Origin: Trichomonas tenax
Taxonomy: Eukaryota; Parabasalia; Trichomonadida; Trichomonadidae
Direction: 5' to 3'
NCBI GenBank assembly: GCA_023091735.1
Contig: JALKBU010000292.1
Location: forward strand, 1-51,190
DNA length: 51,190 nucleotides
Shown: positions 49,114-51,190 of the stretch, piece after piece
Layout of the letters: every line of letters starts with the position of its first letter
Numbering within the stretch: position 1 is the stretch's first letter
The notes under the pieces: generated by a model
What the model was told of the DNA's origin: nothing
Databases searched by the model: none
What the model saw: the letters and a program-made list of their open reading frames with translations, nothing else
Program-made: the position numbers and the translations under genes

Positions 49114-50177
49114 GGGTGTGCAAGGGTGTGTTTAGCGCAGAAAGATTGGAGCAAATCTGAATCATTCTATTAACACATATATAATATACACCTATAACAA
49201 CTCTATAGAGAAATATGTCATATAATTTTGGCGCCATAGCGGGATATAAAATCAAAATTGAGTCCGAGAGCGGTTTCGCGGGAAAAATTGGCGCCAAAAT
49301 GTTCATTTTTTGATGTGACGAAGAAAAAATTTTCACTCTCTCTTCAAAAAATTTTTGAAACAATCTTTCTCTGCTATTATACGTATAGTATACCTCGTAT
49401 ATAATCTATGGATATACTCATAATTGTAACCGAATCTTAGGTTGCTGATAAGCAATCCCATAAATAGGGACGGCTCGAATTTTGACAATCTGAGATGGGA
49501 TTTTTTTGTTTTCATTACAGTCAACACAATGATTGATAAAAGACATAGATAATAGTTACCATATATAATAGATACAGTATTGATTATAATAACATTAGTA
49601 GATAGATGATTTATTAATGATATGAAAACTAAAATCTCGAAAGACATGTTTTCTCCGCAAACACAATTTTTTTGACAAAATTATGATTCCCATCGAATAT
49701 TTGCTTTAACATTAATTACTGAGATGTGCCAATTACTTTCCTTAGGGACACAACGGATCTATAGTTGATAGTCTATTACTCTCTGCAATTGAATGAAGTC
49801 AAGTTTGATGTATATGGTAAAAACAGCATTTCAATTACAAATTTGAAAAATATGATGTAATTTTTTATTTTGATCTGATACAGATATTATGAAGGAAAAC
49901 AACGATATAATATATATAAATAAGATATATACTTATTGAATATTAACATTATATAGATTGTAGTTGATTGTGAACACAATATGACATCATGACAAATGAT
50001 GAAAGTGTTTTCACTTTTTTTGAAATTTCACAAAAAAAAATTCAGTTTCGCTTTTATAGAGTTATTCAAGTTACACAGCCTTGATTTTTTATTTTGCTCT
50101 ATAGATTCCGATTCAGAATCTTTCGGCCTATCTATGCATTCTCTATCTTTCTGCGCTAAACACACCCTTGCACACCC
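49114..50177. mobile_element. TIR element, short copy, inverted
   Basis: Nearly identical to the element at 16118-17386 but in the opposite orientation. Termini GGGTGTGCAAGGGTGTGTTT and its complement are intact; the flanks read ATATA|GGGTG and CACCC|TATATA, fitting a TA or TATA target duplication. It lacks about 205 bp present in the long copy (equivalent to about 16157-16361). The 104-codon ORF is retained on the minus strand (49333-49647) with a single visible residue difference. The E2F-like TTGGCGCCAA is kept, while TTTTCCCGCGAAA reads TTTCGCGGGAAAAA on the plus strand. Confidence 0.85.
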
Positions 50178-51060
50178 TATATATATATATTAAAAGGTAC
50201 TCACTAAAAATTTTTCCAAAAAATGGGCTCTGGAGAAGAAAAGTGCGTGTTATCTCTATAAATATACCGATGAGCCTCAATGAAGCAGATACGTTTAAAC
50301 AAAGTACAACAAGTGTAACTATTGTGTATGGTTATAGTAGCTGATAATAAAAACTTCATCAAGATAATTTCAAAATAATTTATTTTTGGAGTTATCGACT
50401 TTCATTAGTAAAATATGTACATATATGGTATATAATGTTTCAATCAATGTTTTATTTCATCTGTTTTTATAAAAAAATTGGCTCATCAGATCAACTAAGG
50501 AAGAGAAATGTAACATGATGAGCCCAATTGGATTTATTGGTGTAACTACGGTGTCGAACATAACTTAACTTTTCGAGATACGTATAACATTTTCCATAAT
50601 TTGCAATTTTTGAATGATAAAAATATAATAGCAACGATATGCAGTTGATGATGAATGATACAATGAATGTTTAAATAGAATAACTTGACTTGAAAGGTGT
50701 GATGGCGTTGTTATCTCATGGTTGATGTAATTTTGAGCATTTTTGCTATGAAAGGACTGTTCCATATAATGGATACCTTCAAGATATAAAACTCATCAGG
50801 GTCAACTAATATATAACGTATACCTCATTGTGTGTCAAAAATTAATGTATGAATGTCAAAAAAACAATTTAGAGTTGTTTTGTTTGTGGTTGTGTTCTAT
50901 ATATGATTTTATATCTAATTAATAGTTAACATTTCGAAAAAAGGAAAAATAAAACATTTATCATAAATTTCAAGATATTTCGAATGTATGATAGTGGTAG
51001 GAAAATCCAGGAATGTCCAAGCCAGGGTTGGCGATCAAATACCTGTAATATTTGAGAGGA
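50178..51060. other. Intergenic, no gene
   Basis: AT-rich. One hairpin with GGGCTCATCA-type arms at about 50480-50526. Small ORFs lack protein character. Confidence 0.45.
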
Positions 51061-51190
51061 ACCGAGTCTATGACAAAAGTGAACATCAAAAAGTGACAGG
51101 GGAACCTTAAAGTCACTTTTCATGAATAAACTGTCACTTTTTGCGCGGGCAAATTGTCACCTTTATAAAAAGTGTCATAAATATCTTTGT
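51061..51190. promoter_or_regulatory. Cluster of AAAAGTGAC motifs with E2F-like site
   Basis: Within 100 bases are AAAAAGTGAC (51088-51097), GTCACTTTT (51112-51120), GTCACTTTTT (51133-51142), GTCACCTTT (51156-51164) and AAAAAGTGTCA (51167-51177), in both orientations. TTTTTGCGCGGGCAAA, an E2F-like sequence, starts inside this run at about 51138. It looks like the promoter of a gene lying outside the window. Confidence 0.45.

Noticed and set aside
1..51190. CRISPR array or bacterial operons
   Set aside because: No regularly spaced direct repeats; genes are eukaryotic in type.

Overview
The window looks like nuclear DNA of a parabasalid protist (trichomonad). The evidence is: AT-rich sequence with mostly intron-free genes; several divergent Rab GTPases and a TBC Rab-GAP; decayed ankyrin (DUF3447-like) and discoidin (F5/8-C-like) genes of kinds abundant in trichomonads; an AEC/PIN-like transporter; a sialidase relic; and a tRNA-Tyr with an 11-nt intron. 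Stop codons are mostly not the UAAA type described for Trichomonas vaginalis, and classical TCA-type initiators are hard to see, so I lean to a relative such as Tritrichomonas. That placement is inference.

Layout. 1-11.35 kb: the 3' part of a large unknown protein open from base 1, a Rab, a possibly myristoylated small protein, a basic-to-acidic low-complexity protein, two decayed surface/ankyrin genes, a small basic protein and a TMEM62-like membrane phosphoesterase. 11.35-17.5 kb: a gene-free stretch with a 0.5-kb inverted-repeat element, a run of about eight consecutive hairpins, and a 1.27-kb element with terminal inverted repeats (TIRs). 17.5-20.8 kb: a Rab broken by one TGA, a coiled-coil protein and a C2-domain protein. 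21.7-22.7 kb: a palindromic element built of GGAAT/ATTCC motifs around a decayed tRNA. 23.5-34 kb: TBC Rab-GAP, tRNA-Tyr, sialidase pseudogene, flavodoxin-like protein, AEC-type transporter, an ER Hsp70 relative and a ubiquitin-like membrane protein. 34-39 kb: a structured RNA candidate, a long-armed hairpin, a Rab, a small membrane protein and actin capping protein beta. 39-42 kb: gene-free. 42-49 kb: an ER J-protein, a small protein, two tightly divergent membrane proteins and two divergent repeat proteins. 49.1-50.2 kb: a second, inverted copy of the TIR element. The end carries a cluster of promoter-like motifs.

How they fit together. Membrane traffic is the main theme (three Rab genes, one Rab-GAP, a C2 protein). 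A second theme is ER protein folding (an Hsp70 with C-terminal DDEL and a DNAJC3-like TPR-J protein). Two short directional motifs, TGACATGTAAA and AAAAGTGAC, recur just upstream of start codons in the orientation of the gene and are the best candidates for core promoter elements. The most unusual material is the inverted-repeat and hairpin DNA between genes.
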